A stretch of DNA of 64,000 bases from CBDDBU01 sp965226045 (GCA_965226045.1 CBDDBU010000028.1:248001-312000); one strand, 5' to 3'; positions 43,839 through 53,173 are shown, counted from the stretch's first letter. A program made the numbers and translations. Notes: a model not told the origin generated them from the sequence alone.

Positions 43839-44155
43839 CTAGCTGCGCGGTTCGGCGGCCGGGGTTTGGCCGGACTGGCCGGCCATATAGCTAGGTGCGC
43901 GCTGCCATTTGAGGCCCGACGCTATGGTCCGGACCTCGCCGTCGGGCAGACGCTCGACCAGGGTCCACGAACCCCAGCGTGACGTGAACAGCTCGACCTC
44001 GTTGCCGCCGTCGAGTTCGCCGAGCGCCGCCGGCCGTTCGGCGACCGCACAATCGAGGTAGGTCGTCAACATGTCGTGGTCCAAGCCAATACCCTCGCCC
44101 TCGGCGGTGCGCTGATCGCGAGCAATATGGCGGCGGCAACCATCGTTCGAAGCAT
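43839..44155 (-). pseudogene. Secreted small hypothetical protein, frameshifted
   Basis: The ATG at 44155 has AGGAGA upstream and begins a signal peptide (MLRTMVAAAILLAISAP). That frame soon stops, but a second frame continues with DHDMLTTYLDCAVAERPAAL, then LFTSRWGSWTLVERLPDGEV to a stop at 43839. A shift around 44096-44112 joins a signal sequence to a ~85-residue beta-rich domain with one Cys. The family is unrecognised. Either decay or a base-call error would explain it. Confidence 0.55.
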
Positions 44156-44299
44156 CCGAATCTCTCCTGAAATACAATCGGCGCTAACCAAGTCTGGCGC
44201 CCGTCCTTGGTAGGCAAGGTGGGGGCCGGGCCGCCGCGCGCGCCGCAAGCCCTTACTTTCTCACCTTGTCGTGAGGGCCGCGGGCTCCATGGCGACCCG

Positions 44300-44328
44300 T
44301 TGACAAGCGCTGATTGGGTCCGTACCGT
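44300..44328 (+). promoter_or_regulatory. Candidate sigma70-type promoter
   Basis: A perfect TTGACA at 44300-44305, a 17-bp spacer and TACCGT at 44323-44328 precede the MBL-rhodanese start by 26 bases. The -10 element is weak, so this is a candidate only. Confidence 0.35.
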
Positions 44329-44354
44329 TTCCTCGGTCAGCCGATGAGGGCGCG

Positions 44355-45402
44355 ATGATCTTCCGCCAGCTCTTCGACCACCAGTCCAGCACCTACACCT
44401 ATATCCTCGGTAGCCGCAGGGGCGGCGAGGCCATGATCATCGACGCGGTGATCGAGCATGTCGATCGCTACGTCCAGCTTCTGGGTGAGCTTGATCTCAA
44501 GCTCGTCAAGGCGCTCGACACCCATGTCCATGCCGATCACATATCGGGCCTTGGCGCGCTGCGTGACCGCACCCGCTGCATCACCGTGATGGGTCGCCAT
44601 AGCCAGGTCGACGTGGTGTCGGTGCGGGTCGAGGACGGCGACCAAGTGGATATCGAGGGCATCAGCCTGCGCGCCCTCTATACCCCCGGCCACACCGACG
44701 ATTCACACTGCTACCACGGCGTCGATCGAGTGTTCACCGGCGACACGCTGCTCATTCGCGGCACCGGGCGTACGGACTTTCAGAGCGGCGATCCCCGCGC
44801 CGCCTATGACTCGCTGTTCAACAAGCTCTTGAAATTGCCCGACGAAACCTTGGTCTACCCGGCCCACGACTATAGGGGCGAGACGGTGTCCACCATTGGC
44901 GAGGAGCGGGCGTTCAACCCGCGCCTCCAGGTCGGCTCCGCCGATGCGTACGCCGAGATCATGGACGGGCTCGACCTGCCCAATCCGAAGATGATGGACG
45001 TCGCGGTACCGGCGAACCTGGTGATCGGCGCCAACCAGCTGGCCGCCGACGAGGAGTGCTCGCTCTCCGTGGCTGACGTCAAGAAGCAGATCGGCCGGCT
45101 CGACGTCGTGCTGGTTGATCTCCGCGAGGATTCCGAGCGCCGACCCCACGGCGTCATTTCGGGCTCGCTTCACGCACCCTATCCCGACCTCGACAAGTTC
45201 CTGGCCGCCGGCGGGGTCCTTCATTACGAGGGCCGGACCGGTGACCGGTGGCAAGCGCATTCTCTTCTACTGCGCCTATGGCGAGCGTTCAGCCTTGGCG
45301 GTCGCGACCTCGAAGGAGGCGGGCCTTGCCAATGTTTTCCACCTGCTGGGCGGGATCGACGCCTGGGTGGAGGCCGGTGAACCGATCGAGGCCATCGACT
45401 AG
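44355..45402 (+). pseudogene. Metallo-beta-lactamase/rhodanese fusion (ETHE1-like), frameshifted
   Basis: The N-terminal ~235 residues are an ETHE1/persulfide-dioxygenase-like MBL domain. The iron-site motif ALDTHVHADHISGL is at ~residues 54-67, with TPGHTDDSHCY, FTGDTLLIRGTGRTDF and LVYPAHDYRG. A rhodanese domain follows with VVLVDLREDSERRPHGVI, but the frame shifts near 45225-45245. The active-site part ILFYCAYGERSALAV with its catalytic Cys, and GGIDAWVEAG, are in the next frame, ending at 45402. As written, the product would lose the rhodanese cysteine. The intact fusion would oxidise or transfer persulfide sulfur. A strong hairpin follows the gene. Confidence 0.82.
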
Positions 45403-45425
45403 CGTCGGCCGGGCGGAAGAAAAAT

Positions 45426-45449
45426 GGGGGCGCGGAAAACCGCGCCCCC
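45426..45449. terminator. Bidirectional stem-loop terminator
   Basis: A perfect 10-bp stem GGGGGCGCGG with loop AAAA lies between two convergent genes (stops at 45402 plus, 45473 minus). No long T run follows, which is common in high-GC genomes. Confidence 0.75.
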
Positions 45450-45472
45450 TGGCCTTTAGAGTCGTCTGGTGG

Positions 45473-46687
45473 CTATTCGGCTTTGCCGATGCCCTTGAAG
45501 ACGAGCTGCAGCGGTGGCGGTTCGGGCAACTGGATCAGGTCCACGAAGTAGCCCTTGCCGTCCTTGATCCCGAGTACGGCCTGGGGCCGCTCGAGATTGA
45601 TGTGCAGATCGGGCGTGAAAGTGGTCGGACCGACTATCAGCTGTACGTTATCGAACTTGTTGTACTCGGCCAGCACGGCGTCGCTGTCGAAGGAGCCGGC
45701 CCGTTCGACCGCGATAGCGTACGCCTGGATAACGCTGTAGCCCGTAAGCGCGAAAGAGCAGCACACGCGCTCGCCATACTTCTCCGCGTAGCGCTCGAAG
45801 AACTCATTGATGCTCTCGCGGGGATCATCGCCGAACGGCGAGGCATAGGTCCCGGTGTAGTGCTCGTTGAGACCCGGGATTCCATCGGTCCAGTAATCGC
45901 CGTCCATCGAGTCGCCGCCCGAGATCGCCATGTCGAGCCCGGCGCCGCGGAGCTGACGGATCGCGCTGATAGCGCCCCCGCCATAGGAGCACAGGTGAAT
46001 CAGGTCAGGATCGCCCTTGTCCGCCGCGACGTTCTTCAAGCGCGTGATCTGCGAGGCGATCGACGCGTCGTCCTGCTTGAAGTTGTCATAACCCAAGACC
46101 TTGCCGCCGAGCTTCTCCCAGCGGACCCTAAAGCCCTCGCAGATGGTCTTGTCATACTCGATCGAGCTGTCGAGGATCAGGTAGGCGCTGCGCCAGTTCT
46201 TCTTGTTGTAGGCCCACTCGGCGATGACGGCGCCGCTGGTCAGCGAGGAGTTCGACATCGTGAAGGCATAGGGGCCAACGCCCTGCGCGCCCATCTTGGC
46301 GTCGGAGGCGCACAGAGAGAACACCACCACGCCTTCGTTGTTGGCGACCGTCGCGGCCGGGCCGCCCATGTCGTAATCGCAAGAAACGACGACGAACTGA
46401 GCACCCTGCGCGATCACCTCAGCGCCAGCCCTGGCACCCTGAGTCTGATCGGACTTGGTGTCGGAGTAGACAGCCTTGATCTGCTTGCCGAGGATGCCGC
46501 CCTCGGCATTGATATCCTCGATCGCCATGAGCGCTGCGCGCGTCGGCGGCCCGTCATAGGTGTTCATCCAGCCGCTCTCCGCAATCGCGAAGCCGATGAT
46601 GATCTCATGATCGTCCGCCGCAGTCGTCTGCAGGCTGGCGCCGAGCGCCATGGCCGCAGACGCCGCCAGCAACAGTAGTTTTCTCAT
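45473..46687 (-). CDS. Liv/amide-type ABC solute-binding protein, orphan
   Basis: The 404-residue type I periplasmic binding protein has a signal peptide (MRKLLLLAASAAMALGASLQTTAA). Blocks include GFAIAESGWMNTYDGPPTRAALMAIEDINAEGGILG, VVVSCDYDMGGPAATVAN and HLCSYGGGAISAIRQLRGAG. GGAGAGG precedes the ATG. It lies 82 bases downstream of the N,N-dimethylformamidase-like large-subunit gene on the same strand and ends at a terminator hairpin, so it closes that operon. No permease is adjacent; one of the two Liv transporters of the window could serve it. An amide or amine ligand is suggested by context only. Confidence 0.87.
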   Translation of the reverse strand: MRKLLLLAASAAMALGASLQTTAADDHEIIIGFAIAESGWMNTYDGPPTRAALMAIEDINAEGGILGKQIKAVYSDTKSDQTQGARAGAEVIAQGAQFVVVSCDYDMGGPAATVANNEGVVVFSLCASDAKMGAQGVGPYAFTMSNSSLTSGAVIAEWAYNKKNWRSAYLILDSSIEYDKTICEGFRVRWEKLGGKVLGYDNFKQDDASIASQITRLKNVAADKGDPDLIHLCSYGGGAISAIRQLRGAGLDMAISGGDSMDGDYWTDGIPGLNEHYTGTYASPFGDDPRESINEFFERYAEKYGERVCCSFALTGYSVIQAYAIAVERAGSFDSDAVLAEYNKFDNVQLIVGPTTFTPDLHINLERPQAVLGIKDGKGYFVDLIQLPEPPPLQLVFKGIGKAE

Positions 46688-46769
46688 ATTCCTCTCCCTG
46701 TATTACGAATGGCACGCCGCTCGCCTGTTCGCGCCGGAGCCTACATTAGCACAACGACGCCGTACCCCG

Positions 46770-49037
46770 TCAAAGGGGGGTGGGATCGAGAAATCGGTTC
46801 AAGACGTTGCCGGTGAGGCGTGAGACGTTGTTGTCGTAGCCTTGGTGCGACAGGCTGCCGCACCAGCACTGCGAGCTGAACGAGAACACCGCGCCGCCGT
46901 GCGCGGTCTCGTAGAACACCATGTCGGCATGGATCAGCGGATTCTCCGGCGCGTGGATGTTGGGGATCATGGCCCCCATCTCCTCGACCACCAGGAGGTA
47001 GCTCTCGGTGTGATTCTCCGAGCGCGCGACGACCAGGGCATGGGGCGGGGTGCCATAACGCGGCTCGGCGCGGTCGAATTCGAGGCCCGCCGCGCCGCCG
47101 CCGATCAGCCCGAACGCGCCGATCCGCTCATCGGCGCTGATGCCCCCGAAGGCGAACGCGACGCGCGGGTCGTGGCTCTCAGGCAGGCGCTTGAAGTATG
47201 AGGCGACATCGAAGCCCATCGTTACCATGCCCGAGCCGACGAGGCGCTGCGGTGCGCGTCCGACGTCGCGCCACAGGCCAGCGCGCTCGCCGTCGATGCT
47301 CTGGTATTCCTCGCCCGGCTCGGTGATCCAGGTGCGGCTGCCGCCGGCCCGGCGCATCTCGAGCGCACCCGGACAGTCGGGGTGATAGGCGATGCGCCAG
47401 TAGAAACCGTTGCCGCCCATGTACATCAACCGCCCGCCCTGGCCGGTGTAGGCCTTGAGCGCGTCCCACATCCGGGTCGAGGTGTACTCAGGGTGAGTTC
47501 CCGTCACGATCACGTCGTAGGGGCGCAACAACTCGAGGCCCTCGGCGTCGAGGTCCTCATCGGTGATCACGTCGTAAGCGTGGCCCTTGGCCTCGAGCCA
47601 GTCGGTGAGGTGGGTATCGGCGCAAAATTCGCGCAAGCTGGAGCCGTACAGACCGAACGGACTGTTGTGCTTGGGGCGCATGTTGGTGATCGGCCGCAGC
47701 CGTGACGAGAACGCGATGCCGCTGCCGTCCGAATGGGTCTCGTAGAGCGATTTGCCCCACTCGTCGTGCTGATAGGCGAGCAGGTTGTCGGGGTAGATGA
47801 CCAGCAGGCGCGAGGTCCAGGGTTCCGATTCCGGCGCGTGCAGGACGTTGAAATTGGCGTAGGCCATGTAGGTGGCGGTCTCGGCCAGATACGCGATCCG
47901 GGCGGTCGGCTTGCCCCGCGCGGGGCGGACAAAGAACGGGATGTAGTCTTCGACCTTCCCAGCCTTGCCGCCGCCCGTGGCCCCGAGGCGCGCGGCGTAG
48001 ACGCCGCTTCGCAGCCGGCGCGGCACGCTCAGTTCGAAGGCCACATCCCAACCCGAGTCGTAGAGATCATCGTCGTGGAAGTGGATGGCGCCGTATTCCT
48101 CGGGGGCGCCGTGAGCGCGGAGCGTGTGGCCGGTCCAGTTGTGACCGGTCATTGCTCGGGTCGGCAGATGCACCGTCTCGCCATGCAGCCGGTGGGCCGA
48201 GAGATCGGTGATCGCGGTCGTCGCCATGCCCGCAGCGAGGTCCCACCAGCCGACTGCGGTTGCGGCTTGGTCGGGTCCGGGCCGGTAGGCCCGGAACGCT
48301 GTCATCGCGGTCGCGTCCAGCGCCCGATTGGCGAGGCGCGGCCGATCGATCTTGCCGTTGTAGTGATGGTGGAAGACCGAGCGCTCGCCATCGGTGTGGG
48401 AAAAGCCCGCCGCCATGGCGAACGGCGTCTGGGTGGCCATGCGCGGCTTGACCCGCAGTTTCCGTGCTGCCTCGGCCCGCGTGACGAGGGCTGGGTGATC
48501 CTCCAGCGCCTCCTGAACGACCCACGCCTCGCCGCTGTCGGCGTCGTAGCTCGCCGCGATGAAGGCCCACCCGCGCTCGCCCAGCGCGAGGCCGGTGCCG
48601 AGCACCTCGACGCGCCGCCCGTCGCCGACCAAAAGCGCCGCCGCGCCCGCAGCGTCGATGATCAGCGCATAGCCGGCGCGCTGCCGATCCGCCCAGCGGC
48701 CGAGCACGATCTGGCGTCCCTTGGTCGGGGTGGTTGGCCAGATCAGCGCTTGGAGCGTGAAGCTCTCGAGCCGATCGAGGGGTGCCGCCGGCGCGATCAC
48801 GACACACGAGCCGGGATAGGTTCTCTGCGGCTGGGCACGATAGGTGCCGCTGACCGAGGTGCGCAGCAGCTTCTCCTTGAATCCCGGCCCGGCCGGGTTG
48901 AGATCGCCGTGGATCAGGCGAACGATGTCGGCGCGATAGCGACCGACGCCCTCCGCGCTGACGTGAAAGCGAATGGTCTGTCCCGGCGCGACGCTCATCG
49001 GGTTGGTGTAGCCGGTGATGTAGGGCGCCGACGTCAC
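46770..49037 (-). CDS. N,N-dimethylformamidase-like large subunit
   Basis: The 755-residue protein matches the large (beta) subunit of N,N-dimethylformamidase, the iron enzyme that cleaves DMF to dimethylamine and formate. It has an N-terminal domain (YTNPMSVAPGQTIRFHVSAEG), a LamG-like beta sandwich at ~80-240, and a C-terminal glutamine-amidotransferase-like domain. Conserved residues are visible: Y393 in MAYANFN, Y432 in SLYETHSDGSG, H515 and E517 in GTHPEYTS, N543 in GGNGFYWR and E653 in GLEFD. These line up with the recalled Paracoccus enzyme residues Y399, Y440, E521, H519, N547 and E657. It starts with GTG overlapping the small-subunit stop. Length is near the ~762 known. The true substrate may be another amide. 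Confidence 0.87.
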   Translation of the reverse strand: MTSAPYITGYTNPMSVAPGQTIRFHVSAEGVGRYRADIVRLIHGDLNPAGPGFKEKLLRTSVSGTYRAQPQRTYPGSCVVIAPAAPLDRLESFTLQALIWPTTPTKGRQIVLGRWADRQRAGYALIIDAAGAAALLVGDGRRVEVLGTGLALGERGWAFIAASYDADSGEAWVVQEALEDHPALVTRAEAARKLRVKPRMATQTPFAMAAGFSHTDGERSVFHHHYNGKIDRPRLANRALDATAMTAFRAYRPGPDQAATAVGWWDLAAGMATTAITDLSAHRLHGETVHLPTRAMTGHNWTGHTLRAHGAPEEYGAIHFHDDDLYDSGWDVAFELSVPRRLRSGVYAARLGATGGGKAGKVEDYIPFFVRPARGKPTARIAYLAETATYMAYANFNVLHAPESEPWTSRLLVIYPDNLLAYQHDEWGKSLYETHSDGSGIAFSSRLRPITNMRPKHNSPFGLYGSSLREFCADTHLTDWLEAKGHAYDVITDEDLDAEGLELLRPYDVIVTGTHPEYTSTRMWDALKAYTGQGGRLMYMGGNGFYWRIAYHPDCPGALEMRRAGGSRTWITEPGEEYQSIDGERAGLWRDVGRAPQRLVGSGMVTMGFDVASYFKRLPESHDPRVAFAFGGISADERIGAFGLIGGGAAGLEFDRAEPRYGTPPHALVVARSENHTESYLLVVEEMGAMIPNIHAPENPLIHADMVFYETAHGGAVFSFSSQCWCGSLSHQGYDNNVSRLTGNVLNRFLDPTPL

Positions 49038-49342
49038 GGACGGTTTCCCGCCTTCGTCAAGGCCATCGTCCGGGCCGCGAGGCGGCGGTGGAAGACGAAC
49101 CGCTCGGCGTCCAACAGGTCGTGGAAGACGTGGCGCTGGTCAAATTTGACGGGAGCGCGCTTATCGCCAGTCAGCGTCGCCAGCACCCACTCGCGATAGG
49201 GCTTGGTGCAGACCAGCACGAGTTTGCCCTGGGCCGGCCCGCCGCGCAGCTCTTCGAGCAGGTGCCTCAACGCCGGGCCGTGATGCCCGATCGGATTGGC
49301 CTCAAATTCCTCAATCAGCGCCGCGAGGTCGGGACCGGCCAT
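49034..49342 (-). CDS. N,N-dimethylformamidase-like small subunit
   Basis: The 102-residue protein shares the pattern of the DMFase small (alpha) subunit, about 130 residues in known enzymes. It opens MAGPDLAALIEEFEANPIGHHGPALRHLLEELRG, has KLVLVCTKPYREWVLATL, and ends with an ERFVFHRRLAARTMAL helix. It is about 30 residues shorter at the N-terminus. Its stop overlaps the large-subunit GTG (GTGA at 49034-49037), so the subunits are translated together. It begins six bases after the MBL hydrolase stop. Alone it is hard to recognise; the adjacent large subunit makes the call. Confidence 0.78.
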   Translation of the reverse strand: MAGPDLAALIEEFEANPIGHHGPALRHLLEELRGGPAQGKLVLVCTKPYREWVLATLTGDKRAPVKFDQRHVFHDLLDAERFVFHRRLAARTMALTKAGNRP

Positions 49343-49348
49343 GAGTCG

Positions 49349-50140
49349 TCACCACGAGTTGCGAAGCTCGCGGAGTTTGACGAACACCTCTTTCGCTAAG
49401 GGTTCGTCGGGCAGATCGGGGAAGGCGTCGCGCAGCCGTGCGATGACCGTCGGATTCTTGAGCCGGAAGAAGGTGTTGATCTCCTTTTCCAGTCGCAGTG
49501 TCGTGACCAGCGGTGTGTGTGGGTCCTGAGGTTTCACCTCCTCGATCAACGCGGCGGCGCGGGCGTTGTCGGGCTCGCGGTCGAGCGTGAACGTGAGGTT
49601 GTTCTCGATGTAGTCGTGGCCGGGATAGATCCGGGTCGCGTCGGGCAGTTTGGCGAGCTGGTCGACGAAGGTGTCGTACAAAAGCTCGGGGTGGCCGCCG
49701 CCGTGGCAGTTGCCAGCGCCGGCATTGAATAGCGTATCGCCGCACAACAGCGAGGGATGGTCGGCATGGGCGAGCAGGCAGATATGCGAGCGGGTGTGGC
49801 CGGGCGTGTCCAGGACCTCGAGTTCGACGGTCTTGCCGATCTTGACCGAATCGCCGGCCTTGAGCCCGATGTCTATGCCGGGAATGCGATTCTTGGCTCC
49901 GGCATGGGCCAACAGCTTGGCGCCGGTGGCCGCGATCACCGCGTCGTTGCCGCCGATGTGGTCCTGGTGCTCGTGGGTGTTGAGCAGCTGGGTGATGGTC
50001 CAGCCCTTGTCGCGGGCGCGGTTCAGGCACAATTCCGATTCCAGCGGATCGATGGCCATCGCCTCGCCGGTTTCAGCGCAGACGATCAGGTAGTTGAAGT
50101 TGCGAAAGGCGTTGTCGGTGTAAATCTGCTCGATGATCAT
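49349..50140 (-). CDS. MBL-fold hydrolase, glyoxalase II-like
   Basis: The 263-residue protein has the binuclear metal motif LNTHEHQDHIGGNDAVI (THEHQDH, with Gln in place of the usual Ala), LDTPGHTRSHICL, LLCGDTLFNAGAGNCHGG and IYPGHDYIENNL. The C-terminal HAGH helical domain (LRLEKEINTFFRL) is that of hydroxyacylglutathione hydrolases. It starts MIIEQIYTDNAFRNFNYL at 50140, with GGGAGGG before the ATG; an in-frame region upstream to 50554 has no such site and overlaps the divergent SDR. It is the first gene of the DMFase-like operon. It could hydrolyse S-formylglutathione-like or other thioesters arising from amide breakdown; this is inference. Confidence 0.87.
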   Translation of the reverse strand: MIIEQIYTDNAFRNFNYLIVCAETGEAMAIDPLESELCLNRARDKGWTITQLLNTHEHQDHIGGNDAVIAATGAKLLAHAGAKNRIPGIDIGLKAGDSVKIGKTVELEVLDTPGHTRSHICLLAHADHPSLLCGDTLFNAGAGNCHGGGHPELLYDTFVDQLAKLPDATRIYPGHDYIENNLTFTLDREPDNARAAALIEEVKPQDPHTPLVTTLRLEKEINTFFRLKNPTVIARLRDAFPDLPDEPLAKEVFVKLRELRNSW

Positions 50141-50252
50141 GTGGCCCTCCCGGCGCTTGGCCGGCAGTCTAGCGTGGCTCGCACGGCCACGGTAGAGTCG
50201 CGGCTCAGCAAGCGTCACGGCGGCACGGCGTGATCGCGTTAGGGAGAAAAAC

Positions 50253-51047
50253 ATGGACCTCGGTCTCAACGGAAAAGTCGCGCTTATCACCGCCTCGAGC
50301 GCCGGGCTCGGCAAAGCGATCGCCGTCGAACTCGCAGCTGAAGGCGCCAAGGTCGCCATCTGCGCGCGTGGCGCCGAGACCCTGGAGGAGACCCGCAAGG
50401 AGATCGCCGACGCCGGTGGCGATGTGCTCGCGGTGAAGGCCGACATGATCAAGGCGCCCGACATCGAGCGCTTGGTCCAGGAGACCGTGGACCGCTTCGG
50501 CTGCCTCGATATTCTCGTGAACAACGCCGGCGACGCGGTGATCGGCCGGAGCATCGCCGATCCCGACGACGCGTGGCAGAAGATTTATGACGTGACGTTG
50601 TGGAGCGCGGTGCGCGCGACCCGCGCTGCGGTGCCGCACCTGAAGGCGGCGGGCGGCGGCAACATCGTCAACATCGCCTCGGTCTCGGGTCACAGTGGCA
50701 TGGGCGGCATGGCCGACTACAACTCGGCTAAGGCGGCGGTGTTGTCGTTGACCAAAACCCTGGCCCAAGACCTCGCGCCGGACAATATCCGCGTCAACGC
50801 CGTCAACCCGGCGCTGATTCGCACCCCGTTGTGGGAGCGTATGGCCGAGGCGACGTTCGTGCCCAGCCTCGGCAAGGACGTGGATGAGGTGTTTGCGAAC
50901 TTGTCGTCGCAGAACCTGCTGATCCACCGCTTCGGCCGGCCCGACGAGGTTTCCGGCATCGTCGCCCTGATGGCCTCCGACCGCGCGAGCTTCGTTACCG
51001 GCGCGTGCTGGAACATCGACGGGGGCTTCACCAAGTTCATCATCTGA
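50253..51047 (+). CDS. Short-chain dehydrogenase/reductase
   Basis: This 264-residue classical SDR has the cofactor site TASSAGLGKAI (~residues 13-23), ICARGAETL with Arg favouring NADP, NNAG (~90), the catalytic Ser in NIASVSGHSG, and YNSAK (~158-162). The C-terminal GACWNIDGGFTKFI is that of 3-oxoacyl-ACP reductase-like enzymes. GGGAG lies 9 bases before the ATG. It is divergent from the DMFase-like operon across a 112-bp gap, so the two may share control. A hairpin terminator follows. Confidence 0.9.
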   Translation: MDLGLNGKVALITASSAGLGKAIAVELAAEGAKVAICARGAETLEETRKEIADAGGDVLAVKADMIKAPDIERLVQETVDRFGCLDILVNNAGDAVIGRSIADPDDAWQKIYDVTLWSAVRATRAAVPHLKAAGGGNIVNIASVSGHSGMGGMADYNSAKAAVLSLTKTLAQDLAPDNIRVNAVNPALIRTPLWERMAEATFVPSLGKDVDEVFANLSSQNLLIHRFGRPDEVSGIVALMASDRASFVTGACWNIDGGFTKFII

Positions 51048-51070
51048 TTGGTGGGCGCGCGCAGAAGAAA

Positions 51071-51095
51071 AACGGCGGCTCGGTGAGCCGCCGTT
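51071..51095. terminator. Stem-loop terminator after the SDR gene
   Basis: An 11-bp perfect stem AACGGCGGCTC with loop GGT is preceded by AAGAA and followed by CTT. It lies in the 360-bp gap between convergent genes, where no other gene is seen. A second weaker inverted repeat, GGCTCGGAT to ATCCCGAGCC, lies at about 51104-51137. Confidence 0.75.
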
Positions 51096-51407
51096 CTTGG
51101 TCCAGGCTCGGATCCGGGTGGGGGGCCATCCCGAGCCTTGCTCAAACGCACGCAATTCGCGCACCAGTTCAAGAACGGCGGCTTCTCAGGGCAACCGAGG
51201 CGGCGGCGGGGCCAGATTGTAAAGTTTCGTGACAATCGGCGCCGGAAGCGGATCAGGCTGACCGCGATAACTGATTGATAATAAGCGTTTCTTAGCTCTC
51301 CGAGGTGTGTCGGTATTTCTTACACTGCACGCTTGCCTTGGGGTGAGCCCGCTCGCGGATTGGGATCCACGATCGCCAGCGTCCGGGATGACCACAAGAT
51401 GACCGGG

Positions 51408-52724
51408 CTAGTCGGCCCCGGTTTCGCGGAGTGCGTCCTCGATGATACCGAGCGCGCGATCGATCTGGGGCTCGGTGGTGGTGAAGGGGAGGACGAAGCG
51501 CAGCACGTTCCAGTGTGGCCCGCGCAGCGAGAACAAAAGGCCCTTGGGAATGGCGGCGCGCACGATCGCCCGCGCTTCCTCGCTCGCCGGCTCCTTGCTG
51601 GCACGGTCGCGCACCAGTTCGATGCCCTGCATTGTGCCCCGGCCCCGAACATCGCCGATCGATGGATAGCGCTGCTGGAGATCGTTGACCCGCTCGCGCC
51701 AGTACGCGCCGATGGCGACGGCCCGGGCCGGCAGGTCCTCTTCGACGATTTCCTCGATGCTCGCCACGCCGGCGGCACAGGCGATCGGATCGGAAGAATG
51801 CGAATGGCCGAAACTCAAGCCGCCAGCGGTGGCCTTGGCGGCGATCTCGTCGCTGGTGACGACCGCGCTCAAGGCCATGCCACCGCCGAAGTGCTTCGAC
51901 AGCGTCATGATGTCGGGGACGATGCCTTCCTGCTGGTAGGCGAACATCGTGCCGAGCTTGGCGAGACCGGTCTGTGCCTCGTCGAGGATCAGCAGCCCGC
52001 CCCGGGCGTGCACGCCGTCGCGCAGCGCGGCGAGGAAGCCGGTCGGCAGCTCGATGACGCCCCCCGCGCTCACCAGCGGCTCGACGATCACGCCGGCGAG
52101 GTTGTCTGGACACTGGACATCAAGAAGCTCCAGCCCGGTCTGGAGGAGCGAGCGCCACCAGCGCTCGTCGCCGTCCTCGGCGCCCTCGGCACGGTAGGCG
52201 TAGGGTGTCGGGATGGCGTGGATGTCGGGCACCGAGGGGCCGTAGTAGCCGGGCGCGGCGGCGCAGAAGCTCATTGCCCGGGTTTGGTCGCTGTAACCGT
52301 GGAAGCCGAGGTGAAAGGCGCCGATGCCGCTGCGTCCGGTGTAGCGCCGCGCCAACAGTACCGCGACCTCGTTGGAATCGGCGCCCGATTGGATGAACAT
52401 CGAGCGGCTGAGCGGGGCGTCGACGATCTCGGCGATGCGGGCCGCGAGGCGAACCTGAGGCACGTTGTAGTAGACCGAGCTGGCGTGCGTGAGGGTGGTC
52501 GCGGCCTCGGTGATAGCGCGGGTCACGCGCGGGTTGTTGTGGCCCAGCGCCGAGCACATCTGGCCGGAATTGAAGTCGATGTACTCGCGGCCCTCGGTAT
52601 CCCAGATCAGGCTGCCCTCGGCGCGGGCGAAGATCGGGCCCTGATCGGCCGGCACGATATCGCTGAGTAGACCGTGGTGAACGAGGTGGCGCTCGGCCAG
52701 TTCGTGCAGTTCCTTGGTGTCCAT
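51408..52724 (-). CDS. Class III aminotransferase
   Basis: The 438-residue PLP enzyme opens MDTKELHELAERHLVHHGLL and has FNSGQMCSALGHNNPRV. It also has MFIQSGADSNEVAVLLARRYTG, the Asp block LLILDEAQTGLAKLGT, and the PLP lysine in TLSKHFGGGMALSAVV (~residue 270). It resembles 2,2-dialkylglycine decarboxylase/aspartate aminotransferase family members. The ATG at 52724 has GGAG upstream. An in-frame stretch reaching back to 52931 has no ribosome site. It stands alone, convergent with the SDR gene. The amine donor is unknown. Confidence 0.9.
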   Translation of the reverse strand: MDTKELHELAERHLVHHGLLSDIVPADQGPIFARAEGSLIWDTEGREYIDFNSGQMCSALGHNNPRVTRAITEAATTLTHASSVYYNVPQVRLAARIAEIVDAPLSRSMFIQSGADSNEVAVLLARRYTGRSGIGAFHLGFHGYSDQTRAMSFCAAAPGYYGPSVPDIHAIPTPYAYRAEGAEDGDERWWRSLLQTGLELLDVQCPDNLAGVIVEPLVSAGGVIELPTGFLAALRDGVHARGGLLILDEAQTGLAKLGTMFAYQQEGIVPDIMTLSKHFGGGMALSAVVTSDEIAAKATAGGLSFGHSHSSDPIACAAGVASIEEIVEEDLPARAVAIGAYWRERVNDLQQRYPSIGDVRGRGTMQGIELVRDRASKEPASEEARAIVRAAIPKGLLFSLRGPHWNVLRFVLPFTTTEPQIDRALGIIEDALRETGAD

Positions 52725-53173
52725 GTTCCGCTCCTGAATCCCGTCGAGGAGCTTAACCGCAAACCGCCGGGGAGCAACCTTCTGCTCGCGCGGCGGCGGC
52801 GCGAAGGGCCCAAGCTGGCCGCCGTGCGCTAGCTCGGAGGTCGGCGATGAGCGACCCGGGAATCCACGAGGTTTGTGCCATCCGTTATGGCAGTCGCGCC
52901 GAGCGCCAGCGCCACGCTGCATGCAGGACATGAAGCGTGCGCTTGGCCCGCGCTTGGATGCCGTGGAAACGACGCACCCGCTTGTCGAGCCAAACGGTCT
53001 CCATGATCTTGTCCGCGAACGGCCGTATCGTCATCCACAATATGTAATACGATGGAAGTATATGGCAAGGGTGGTAGCGTGGCCGCCAGTGGCTTGCTAG
53101 CATCCTCGGATCACTCAAGGGGCGGAAGAAGGGGGCGTTTCGGGTCCGCCTAACGTCCCGCAGGCGCGGCGGC
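52725..53173. other. 449-bp stretch with no convincing gene
   Basis: It holds the promoter side of the minus-strand aminotransferase gene. A very short basic frame on the minus strand (53034-52885, 49 codons, MTIRPFADKIMETVWLDKR...) has no ribosome site and no recognisable family. The part 52870-53060 is somewhat lower in GC and may be an old gene fragment. Nothing else was seen. Confidence 0.5.

Noticed and set aside
52885..53034. A 49-codon basic minus-strand frame
   Set aside because: No Shine-Dalgarno and no recognisable domain; kept only as part of the description of the gap.
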